NCBI GenBank assembly: GCA_027365715.1
Contig: DAHXLZ010000217.1
Coordinates: 1 to 5,532, forward strand
Source of the DNA: Methanomassiliicoccales archaeon
GTDB lineage: Archaea; Thermoplasmatota; Thermoplasmata; Sysuiplasmatales; Sysuiplasmataceae
Reading direction: 5' to 3'
DNA: 5,532 nt
Within the stretch, counting starts at the first letter, position 1. Every line of letters starts with the position of its first letter. Shown here one piece after another: positions 1-5,408 of the stretch. Position numbers and translations under genes: made by a program. The notes beneath the pieces were generated by a model. That model was given only the letters and a program-made list of their open reading frames with translations, was not told the DNA's origin and did not search any database.

Positions 1-357
1 GATCAGCTCCCACAATATGGATTCATTCTCCACACTTGAGGCGGTTACAAGAGAGCAGTCAACTCCTGATATTGCGCTGCAGACGGGACATCCGTCGGTC
101 GTCACAGCTCCCGCAAGCCTGCCACCGCCAATTTCCTGCAAATCGCTCCTGATCACGTTCTTGTTGGCTTTAATCCTGCTCATCAGTTCATCTGGTGCCC
201 TGTCTGTTGAAATCTCGATGAAGTCCTGAACTCCGGATGCAGCGCCTTCCGACTTAACGTCGGTGATGCGTATGACCGTATTGTGAGACTTCAGTGCTTC
301 GCCTATCCAGTTTTTCGGAGGTCTTATCAAAAGTGAAACTTCAAGCATGCTTTTCAT
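1..357 (-). CDS. Bat-like (bacterio-opsin-activator type) transcriptional regulator, N-terminal part, cut by window edge
   Basis: The frame stays open from the ATG at 355-357 to the left edge, giving 119 residues with no stop. The protein begins MKSMLEVSLLIRPPKNWIGE. Residues 1-70 look like a small alpha/beta (ACT-like) sensing module. A cysteine cluster follows: Cys90-x2-Cys93 (CPVC) and Cys101, then a strand ending ILWELI. From memory, this arrangement occurs in archaeal, especially Thermoplasmata, Bat-like proteins, whose C-terminal HTH_10 helix-turn-helix would lie beyond the window. I cannot see that domain, so the DNA-binding role is inferred. The same frame is also open upstream of the ATG, back past 654, but that part reads through the integrase remnant in a mostly non-homologous frame. 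I therefore place the start at 357; Met4 at 348 is an alternative. The cysteines may bind a metal or sense redox state, which is speculation. Confidence 0.72.
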   Translation of the reverse strand, partial: MKSMLEVSLLIRPPKNWIGEALKSHNTVIRITDVKSEGAASGVQDFIEISTDRAPDELMSRIKANKNVIRSDLQEIGGGRLAGAVTTDGCPVCSAISGVDCSLVTASSVENESILWELI

Positions 358-366
358 GGAACCTGT

Positions 367-654
367 AAAGATGCAACTTCTCCAAACACTTATGGTGCTC
401 TCAATATTTGAGCAGTCTCCCGGTTGCTCCTGATTTTTTGATATTGAGAGTGTGTGTGAACTCCCGATATCGTCGAACTTCGGGCCTGAGTTCGGGACTT
501 TCCTGAACTTTAAGTTCGCAGTAATAGCCAAATACCACGAAATAGACAATTGCAGCAAGTATTGATTTGGTCCTGAGGTTTTCAAACCAGCGCTGGGAGT
601 TTCTATCGCCCAAAACTGTGGCCAAGAATTCGGTGCGTTTTGCTCATTTGCCAC
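367..654 (-). pseudogene. Frameshifted remnant of a tyrosine recombinase (integrase) N-terminal domain
   Basis: The longest piece is a 74-residue frame (625 to 401, TTG start), containing RWFENLRTKS, a hydrophobic helix ILAAIVYFVVFGYYCEL and a segment ending KKSGATGRLLKY. From memory this pattern (W-x2-NLR-x-KS, an aromatic-rich helix, then a second helix pair) resembles the SAM-like core-binding domain of archaeal tyrosine recombinases. At the stop the theme seems to continue one frame over (405 to 367: IESTISVWRSCIF, compare the usual helix ending in SW). A plausible beginning, VANEQNAPNS, lies in that same other frame at 654-625. This would mean two compensating frameshifts. The catalytic domain (R-H-R-Y) is absent, because the Bat-like gene follows directly. 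The tRNA-Ile 3' end lies 68 nt from 654, a typical integration position. A small single-membrane-helix protein is an alternative reading. Confidence 0.42.
400..412 (-). promoter_or_regulatory. Possible TATA box inside a short inverted repeat, upstream of the Bat-like gene
   Basis: On the plus strand this reads CTCAA-TAT-TTGAG, a 5-bp inverted repeat around an AT-rich core. On the minus strand AAATATT lies about 49 nt before the regulator's ATG, so initiation would fall near 380 and leave a leader of about 23 nt. An inverted repeat over a TATA box would suit an operator for autoregulation. The element is short and sits inside the integrase remnant, so it could be chance. Confidence 0.25.
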
Positions 655-722
655 AGATCCCATCAGCCAGGACATGACCCGGAGTATGCGAACAGGCTAT
701 GGTGGCAGATTATTGTTATCAA

Positions 723-797
723 TGGGCCCGAAGAGATTTGGACTCTTGACCTCCCGGTTATCAGCCGGGCGCTCCAGCCTGGCTAAGCTACGGGCCC
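723..797 (-). tRNA. tRNA-Ile (anticodon GAT)
   Basis: Read on the minus strand, this is a complete 75-nt cloverleaf. The acceptor stem GGGCCCG/CGGGCCC is fully paired. The D stem is GCTT/GAGC with a 10-nt loop containing G18-G19. The anticodon stem is CCCGG/CCGGG with loop CTGATAA, so the anticodon is GAT, which reads Ile codons ATC and ATT. The variable loop is AGGTC and the T stem AAGAG/CTCTT. The discriminator base is A73. No CCA is encoded, so the nucleotidyltransferase must add it. There is no intron. G15, the archaeosine site in archaeal tRNAs, is present. Two bases are odd: the T loop is TCCAAAT, with C instead of the near-universal T at position 55, and position 21 is G rather than A. 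The 3' end faces the integrase remnant. Confidence 0.95.
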
Positions 798-818
798 TCA
801 AAGCTGAAAAGTCGGCTC

Positions 819-827
819 TTATTAAAA
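819..827 (-). promoter_or_regulatory. TATA box for tRNA-Ile
   Basis: The minus strand reads TTTTAATAA here, centred about 26 nt before the first base of the mature tRNA (797). With the usual archaeal TATA-to-start distance, transcription would begin at or within a few bases of the mature 5' end, leaving little or no 5' leader for RNase P. Confidence 0.6.
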
Positions 828-933
828 CATTGTCGATACCAATTTTCATCTCGATCCTCTATTGGACAAAATACAGCTTTGCCATCAATTGTTTTGGCTG
901 AAACAGCGTGTCATCAGGGAATCACGCGTCGGG

Positions 934-943
934 TTTTATTATA
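934..943 (+). promoter_or_regulatory. TATA box for the HMG-CoA reductase operon
   Basis: TTTTATTATA is centred about 26 nt before the HMG-CoA reductase ATG at 965, so the transcript should start at or next to the A of the ATG and be leaderless. No Shine-Dalgarno sequence precedes the ATG, which agrees. An in-frame TGA at 959-961 rules out any earlier start. Confidence 0.65.
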
Positions 944-964
944 CCACCTGAATTATGTTGATGC

Positions 965-2113
965 ATGGATCATATCTCCCTTCCAAGGGGCCGGACGAAA
1001 TCGGATGCGGAGAACCGCAGAAGAATTGTGGAAACGGCAACAGGAGTGAAACTGAAACACGTTTCAGAGCACTCATTCGAGGCGGAAGCTGTTTCCAGGA
1101 ATGTAGAGAATTTCATCGGTGTCACACAGGTTCCACTGGGAATCGCCGGCCCGGTAAAGGTTCGTGGAGAATTTGCAAGAGGAGATTTTTTCATACCTCT
1201 CGCAACAACAGAAGGAGCGCTTGTTGCAACCATTAACAGAGGCTGCTCAGTGGTTAGCGGGTCAGGCGGTGTTCTTGTCCGAGTGATCAGAGATGAAATG
1301 ACCAGAGCGCCTGTCTTCAGGATCGAAGGCATCGAACACGGAATACGTGTTGGAGCTTGGCTTTCTCAGAACTTGAAGAGACTGCAGGCCGAAACACGAA
1401 GCACAACGAAGCACGGCAGACTGCTCTCTGCAATTCCCTTCATGTCCGGACGGACAATGTTTATCCGCTTTTCTTTCTCGACCGCTGATGCAATGGGAAT
1501 GAATATGGCAACGATTGCGTCGCAGAAGATGTGCGACCTGATTGAAGAGGAAACCGGGGCGAAGACAATTTCGGTCTCCGGCAACATGTGCACTGACAAA
1601 AAACCCTCTGCACTTAACTTCATAATGGGGAGAGGAAAAACAGTTCTCGCTGAGGCTGTGATACCTGAAAGGGTTGTGAGATCAAAGCTCCACTCCAGCT
1701 CCACCGAAATTGTCGAAACAGCAATCAGGAAGAATATGGTCGGAAGCGCCATGTCTCTATCCTATGGCTTCAATTCTCATTTCGCCAACATGGCTGCAGC
1801 CATGTTCATCGCAACGGGCCAGGACGCGGCGCAGGTAGTCGAAGCGAGCATGGGAATATCCCTTGCTGAGAAGATTGAAGGTGGCCTCTACATTTCGGTC
1901 AGGCTCCCTGCCCTCGAGATTGGCACAGTAGGCGGTGGCACCACGCTGCCGACTCAGAAGGAGGCACTCGGGATAATGGGATGCGCCGGCAACGGAAAGG
2001 CACTGAAGTTTGCAGAGATAATCGGATCTGTGATACTCTCAGGGGAGCTCTCCACACTGGCCGCTCTTTCGAAAGGTGAACTGGCTGCCGCACACGCGAA
2101 ACTGGCAAGATAG
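965..2113 (+). CDS. hmgA: 3-hydroxy-3-methylglutaryl-CoA reductase, class I
   Basis: Catalyses the NADPH-dependent reduction of HMG-CoA to mevalonate, the committed step of isoprenoid (archaeal ether lipid) synthesis, in the cytosol. At 382 residues it has the usual soluble archaeal length, with no membrane or sterol-sensing part. The motifs run in order: ENFIG (48-52) and VPLGIAGPV (56-64) in the substrate region; TTEGALVAT (81-89) with catalytic Glu83; the NADPH-site signature DAMGMNM (175-181); DKKP (211-214) with catalytic Lys212; GQD with Asp287; GTVGGGT (320-326); and near the C terminus His377, matching the catalytic His of class I enzymes. All four catalytic residues are present, so it should be active. 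The TTEG and DKKP signatures exclude class II. The start is forced by an in-frame TGA two codons upstream. The gene is first in an operon with the glycerate kinase 6 nt downstream. Confidence 0.96.
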   Translation: MDHISLPRGRTKSDAENRRRIVETATGVKLKHVSEHSFEAEAVSRNVENFIGVTQVPLGIAGPVKVRGEFARGDFFIPLATTEGALVATINRGCSVVSGSGGVLVRVIRDEMTRAPVFRIEGIEHGIRVGAWLSQNLKRLQAETRSTTKHGRLLSAIPFMSGRTMFIRFSFSTADAMGMNMATIASQKMCDLIEEETGAKTISVSGNMCTDKKPSALNFIMGRGKTVLAEAVIPERVVRSKLHSSSTEIVETAIRKNMVGSAMSLSYGFNSHFANMAAAMFIATGQDAAQVVEASMGISLAEKIEGGLYISVRLPALEIGTVGGGTTLPTQKEALGIMGCAGNGKALKFAEIIGSVILSGELSTLAALSKGELAAAHAKLAR

Positions 2114-2119
2114 GATATC

Positions 2120-3400
2120 ATGGATTTAAGCAAGACAAACGACAGTCTGGAATCTTATGCGGGAGAGGAAGTCTCAGGACTGATTTGCAGGTTGCTCAAA
2201 GCGTCAGTTGAAGCTGTTCACCCGGCAAAATGCATTCCCCGATATCTCTCAACAGATGAAGGAATGAAATTTGCCTCCGCAGGCGCCGGCTCAGATACAG
2301 TCTGTTTTGGCGGCGGCAAAGCATCAGAGCAGATGGCGCTTGCGCTCATTGAATCGGGCATGCTTTTCAGCCATGGGCAGGTAAACTGCAACTCAGCCGG
2401 AGTAAGCGCGGGTATAGAATTCAGAAAGTGCACGCATCCTCTGCCTGACGCAAAAACAGTGAAAAACACAGAGGACATCATTCAATCTGTCATTGAAAGC
2501 AGAAGCTCTTCCAGAATAGTTTTTCTTCTCAGCGGAGGAGCGTCATCCATGCTTTCTTCTCCACTGGGATTCGTGGGACTTGAGAGGCAGCGGGCAATTT
2601 CGGAAAAAATGATGCTCTCCGGCGCGAATATATCTGAAATCAACTGTGTAAGGAGGCATCTTTCGAATATCAAGGGAGGCAAACTGTCGCGTATCGGCTT
2701 TCCAGGAAAAATTACCACTCTGATAATATCCGATGTTATCGGCAACCGGCTGGAGGACATTGGTTCTGGACCAACTGCTCCAGATGGCACCACTGTTTCC
2801 GACGCTCTATCACTGATCAAAAAATATGGCGCATCTGAATTTCTCGAAGGGAGTGAAAGTGAGCTGCTTTCAGGCCGTCACGAGACAGTGAAACCTGGTG
2901 ATGCATCTCTTGGCAGAACGACGAACACGATTGTGGCGGATAACTCGACCGCTGTTGCATCAGCAGCTGATGCCGCCAGATCTGGTGGTTACCGGACAAT
3001 CATCTCAACTCGAAAATTGACCGGCCAGGTTGCCGATGAGGCTTCATCATTTGTGAACGCTGCGAGAAAGGAACTCAACGGTCCAGGCGTTTATGTCGCA
3101 GGCGGGGAAGTTCTGGTACGTGTTCTTCAGAATGGACAGGGAGGGAGATGCCAGCATTTCGCTCTATTTTGTGGAACACTTCTCCGGAAAGGTGAATATG
3201 TCGCGGCCTTTGGAACAGATGGCAGGGACGGCAACACTCTGTCTGCCGGCGGCCTGACAACTGCGATCGACGAGAATGTCTCACACTACCTCAATGCATT
3301 CGACTCCAATTTCTACTTCAGTTCGAATGGCAGTTCAATAGTTACCGGAGACACAGGAACAAATGCAGCTGACGTCTATGTCTATTTCAGGGAACAATAG
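2120..3400 (+). CDS. gck: Glycerate 2-kinase, GckA/MOFRL family
   Basis: Expected to phosphorylate D-glycerate with ATP to 2-phosphoglycerate, the step by which non-phosphorylative Entner-Doudoroff sugar breakdown in Thermoplasmata-type archaea enters lower glycolysis. At 426 residues it is of normal family length. The N-terminal domain has GGGKAS (64-69), THPLPD (105-110), LSGGASSML (137-145), the signature NCVRRHLSNIKGGKL (175-189), and ISDV followed by GSGPTAPD (203-222). The C-terminal MOFRL domain (about 325-426) has GGEVLVRV (328-335), GQGGRCQHFAL (339-349), GTDGRDG (365-371) and TGDTGTNAADV (409-419). Two sites depart from the usual consensus: GGRNQE is GGRCQH, and ISDV-x-GDD is ISDVIGNR. 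The substrate could therefore be a related hydroxy acid. The ATG lies 6 nt after the HMG-CoA reductase stop, with a weak AGGA at 2112-2115, so it is co-transcribed and probably translationally coupled. Confidence 0.92.
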   Translation: MDLSKTNDSLESYAGEEVSGLICRLLKASVEAVHPAKCIPRYLSTDEGMKFASAGAGSDTVCFGGGKASEQMALALIESGMLFSHGQVNCNSAGVSAGIEFRKCTHPLPDAKTVKNTEDIIQSVIESRSSSRIVFLLSGGASSMLSSPLGFVGLERQRAISEKMMLSGANISEINCVRRHLSNIKGGKLSRIGFPGKITTLIISDVIGNRLEDIGSGPTAPDGTTVSDALSLIKKYGASEFLEGSESELLSGRHETVKPGDASLGRTTNTIVADNSTAVASAADAARSGGYRTIISTRKLTGQVADEASSFVNAARKELNGPGVYVAGGEVLVRVLQNGQGGRCQHFALFCGTLLRKGEYVAAFGTDGRDGNTLSAGGLTTAIDENVSHYLNAFDSNFYFSSNGSSIVTGDTGTNAADVYVYFREQ

Positions 3401-3424
3401 GCGTATGCAAGTGTGCTTACGGGC

Positions 3425-3438
3425 TTTTCTATTTTTCT
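3425..3438 (+). terminator. T-rich terminator after the glycerate kinase
   Basis: TTTTCTATTTTTCT begins 25 nt after the glycerate kinase stop. Pyrimidine tracts rich in T, without a need for a hairpin, are typical archaeal intrinsic termination signals. The next gene has its own promoter, which fits an operon end here. The rest of the 263-nt spacer holds no gene I can support. Confidence 0.5.
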
Positions 3439-3608
3439 GGAGTGTGCCTCCAGCGTATGGTCCGCATCAATCAGACAGAGGGCATGGAAACTCCTGCGAT
3501 CGCTATCGCTAGACAGCAGATACGGTCCATGTGATGGCACCACGGTCTGGAGAACCATCATCTCAACGGCACATTGAATGGACATGGTAGAATAAGGGTT
3601 GAACAGCA

Positions 3609-3626
3609 TTAGTAAAATTAGTAAAG
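3609..3626 (+). repeat. Tandem 9-nt repeat upstream of the SDR promoter
   Basis: TTAGTAAAA is followed directly by TTAGTAAAG, and then by another TAAAAAG. The pair sits just upstream of the TATA box and B-recognition element position of the dehydrogenase operon, at about -55 to -38 relative to the expected start. It could bind a regulator or simply be AT-rich upstream sequence. Confidence 0.4.
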
Positions 3627-3633
3627 TAAAAAG

Positions 3634-3643
3634 CTTATTAATA
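3634..3643 (+). promoter_or_regulatory. TATA box for the SDR/QueA-like operon
   Basis: CTTATTAATA is centred about 26 nt before the ATG at 3664 and preceded by a purine run (AAAAAG) suited to a TFB recognition element. The spacing predicts a leaderless transcript, as at the HMG-CoA reductase gene, and no Shine-Dalgarno sequence precedes the ATG. Confidence 0.65.
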
Positions 3644-3663
3644 TCATCTGCCATCGACCAGTC

Positions 3664-4350
3664 ATGTCAGAAAACAATAGCGAAAACGGGAAGAAATCAA
3701 TAGTCATCACCGGCTGCACATCCGGACTTGGCAGAAGTTTATTTGAGAAATTCTCCGATGCTGGCTGGTTTGTAACAGGGTGCGGAAGACGGGTTCATCT
3801 CCTCGATTCTCTGAGGATGGGGAGGGAAGCAGATTCCAATTTAGTCGCGTGTGATATCAGGCTTGAGAATCACGTTTCTGCATTGACGGGTGCGGTGAAA
3901 CTGAAACCGGGTTATATCGATGCGCTGATTCTCAGTGCGGGGGCGATAGGACAGCTGCCGCTGCCGTCATTCCTCAAGACGAATCTGATGGAGTTGAGAA
4001 GGCTATTTGAAACAAATGTCTTTGCCAATTTCAATATCGTGGAACAGCTCGCACCACTAATCAGACCTCATGGTCTAATCGTCCATATCACTTCCGATGC
4101 TTCGCGTACGCCCTATCCGGGCTGGGCAGGATACGGAGCTTCGAAGGCTGCGTTCAACCTTGCAGTTGACGTGCTGAACGCCGAGTTGAATCAGTCGGAA
4201 CTGAGTGCCGTAAACATAGATCCCGGTGACATGAACACTGAAATGCACCGTCTTGCTGTGCCTGATGCAGACGTCACTCAGTTGAAGCGGCCAGAGACCG
4301 CCGCAACCGAAATCTATGAACGGATAACTGAACTTCTGGCTCAAAAGTAG
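3664..4350 (+). CDS. Short-chain dehydrogenase/reductase (SDR), classical type
   Basis: A 228-residue NAD(P)-dependent oxidoreductase of unknown substrate, presumably cytosolic. The Rossmann glycine motif TGCTSGLG is at 16-23. Arg42-Arg43, just after the second strand, favour NADP(H). Asp64 in ACDIR contacts the adenine in this family. The usual NNAG is LSAG (90-93). Asn118 lies in the central helix. Ser144 or Ser147 (HITSDAS) supplies the catalytic serine, and Tyr157/Lys161 (YGASK) complete the tetrad. PGDMNTEM (187-194) is the usual loop after the sixth strand. The protein is slightly short for a classical SDR (about 250) and ends soon after the last helix, so the substrate lid is small. 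It starts the operon with the QueA-like gene, which begins 1 nt after its stop. That tight coupling suggests a related role, but nothing in the sequence identifies the substrate. Confidence 0.9.
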   Translation: MSENNSENGKKSIVITGCTSGLGRSLFEKFSDAGWFVTGCGRRVHLLDSLRMGREADSNLVACDIRLENHVSALTGAVKLKPGYIDALILSAGAIGQLPLPSFLKTNLMELRRLFETNVFANFNIVEQLAPLIRPHGLIVHITSDASRTPYPGWAGYGASKAAFNLAVDVLNAELNQSELSAVNIDPGDMNTEMHRLAVPDADVTQLKRPETAATEIYERITELLAQK

Positions 4351-4355
4351 GGTGA
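4351..4355 (+). promoter_or_regulatory. Shine-Dalgarno GGTGA between the SDR stop and the QueA-like start
   Basis: GGTGA complements the conserved 3' end of 16S rRNA (UCACC) and lies 5 nt before an in-frame TTG at 4361. It overlaps the GTG at 4352, which has no good site of its own. This favours initiation at TTG 4361 by ribosomes finishing the SDR gene. Confidence 0.5.
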
Positions 4356-5380
4356 GAACATTGAAACATGCATTTCAGTACAACACGGCCCATCTCCCAC
4401 CCGAATTCTATGGCGCGGCCAGGGATGATATCAGTCTGCTTGCGATGGACAGGAGAAACGGCATGGTTTCAGCCTCTCAATTCTCAACGATTGGTGACTT
4501 CCTGAAATCTGGAGATTTGCTCGTGTTCAACGACTCGCTTATGGTTAAATCTTCAGTTAGCGCGGTGTTCACAGATGCCGGCAGAGTTGGGAAATTGAAT
4601 TTCGGAACAAGCTCCAGTCAGGGACTTCTGCTCTGTGAGCCTCGTCCCAGGAGTGCAGGTGAAACACTGGTTGAAGGCGAGCTTGCTGTTACTATGCCAC
4701 TGCCTTCAGGAGTCAGGCTAGTCAGAAGACACAGCACGTTTTCCAGATACTGGTGGGCGAAACTGGAAAATTATTTCGAATTCACCGGCATTCTTGGAAA
4801 ATTTGGGAATTACATCAGGTACGGTCATGTTCCATTCAATCTTCCTGACGATGCATACACCACTCCCTTTGCAAATGTACCGGGTTCTGTTGAATTCCCA
4901 TCTGCTTCAAGGCCGTTCACAAACCGTATTCTCCGCGCACTTGAAAAAAGAGGAGTGCGTTTCGCAACTGTTACGCTGCACTGCAACCTGTCCTCACTTG
5001 AATATTCTGAATTTGAAAATGCCCGAAATCTGCTTGATGAAGAATACTTTGTGAGCAGGAGAGCACTGAATGAAATCCGGCGGACGCATGAGGAAGGCGG
5101 TAGAGTTATAGCTGTGGGCACCGCCGCGCTGAGGGCCATGGAATCGTGCCCTGTTTCATCCGGCAGAAGTGTGCATGGCAGAACGGACATATACATACGT
5201 CCGGGTTTCAAATTCAGGATGGTTGACGGGCTGATAACCGGTCTGCATGAACCGGACGGTTCCCATGTGGATCTGGTATCTGCCCTTCTTGATGAGTCGA
5301 CACTCCTTTCCGCCTATTCAGTTGCGACAGAGCTGGGCTACAACTGGCACGAATTTGGCGACCTCTCGTTAATCGTGTAG
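4352..5380 (+). CDS. Divergent QueA-like protein (S-adenosylmethionine:tRNA ribosyltransferase-isomerase superfamily)
   Basis: True QueA moves the ribosyl part of S-adenosylmethionine onto the 7-deazaguanine base of tRNA to make epoxyqueuosine. This 342-residue protein has QueA length and order: an N-terminal FQYNTAHLPPE like the family's F-x-LPxxLIA opening, GDLLVFNDS (54-62), PGSVEFPSA (177-185), VTLHC (207-211), IAVGTAALRAMES (253-265), IYIRPGFKFRMVDGLITGLHEP (positions 280-301, quoted as key stretches IYIRPGF and VDGLITG) and the closing FGDLSLI (335-341). Hallmarks are altered: APTAGLHF is FPSASRPF, LHVGAGTF is LHCNLSSL, the HSE motif is missing, and the late FHLPxS is LHEPDG. I infer the fold but not the classical reaction. 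The GTG at 4352 is the longest start; TTG 4361, behind GGTGA, may be the true one and removes three residues. It is co-transcribed with the SDR. Confidence 0.8.
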   Translation: MRTLKHAFQYNTAHLPPEFYGAARDDISLLAMDRRNGMVSASQFSTIGDFLKSGDLLVFNDSLMVKSSVSAVFTDAGRVGKLNFGTSSSQGLLLCEPRPRSAGETLVEGELAVTMPLPSGVRLVRRHSTFSRYWWAKLENYFEFTGILGKFGNYIRYGHVPFNLPDDAYTTPFANVPGSVEFPSASRPFTNRILRALEKRGVRFATVTLHCNLSSLEYSEFENARNLLDEEYFVSRRALNEIRRTHEEGGRVIAVGTAALRAMESCPVSSGRSVHGRTDIYIRPGFKFRMVDGLITGLHEPDGSHVDLVSALLDESTLLSAYSVATELGYNWHEFGDLSLIV

Positions 5381-5408
5381 CCTGCCGGCCCGGAAGCTCA
5401 AAAACTCT

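Noticed and set aside
17..229. 70-residue plus-strand ORF with a hydrophobic segment
   Set aside because: It is antisense to the Bat-like gene, whose minus-strand frame is clearly the coding one.
1..654. One continuous minus-strand frame from GTG 654 to the left edge, possibly an integrase-regulator fusion
   Set aside because: Most of the part upstream of 357 is out of frame with the integrase-like segment, so the open frame looks like chance rather than a fusion.
674..901. 75-residue plus-strand ORF
   Set aside because: It runs antisense through the tRNA-Ile gene and its promoter.
955..1236. 93-residue ORF overlapping the start of HMG-CoA reductase in another frame
   Set aside because: It is a shadow of the conserved reductase frame, rich in Arg, Gly and Cys as out-of-frame reading gives.
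3457..3534. 25-codon plus-strand ORF in the same spacer
   Set aside because: No ribosome-binding site, promoter or recognisable sequence.
3530..3565. Possible C/D-box-like motifs (GTGATGG on the plus strand, ATGATGG on the minus strand) suggesting a small guide RNA
   Set aside because: No matching D box, no C'/D' pair and no terminal stem at the right spacing.
3382..3654. 90-residue minus-strand ORF with a hydrophobic start in the spacer between the glycerate kinase and SDR genes
   Set aside because: It overlaps the 3' end of the kinase gene, has no recognisable domain, and its start region coincides with the SDR promoter. It is probably chance in a stretch with few stops, though a small membrane protein cannot be excluded.
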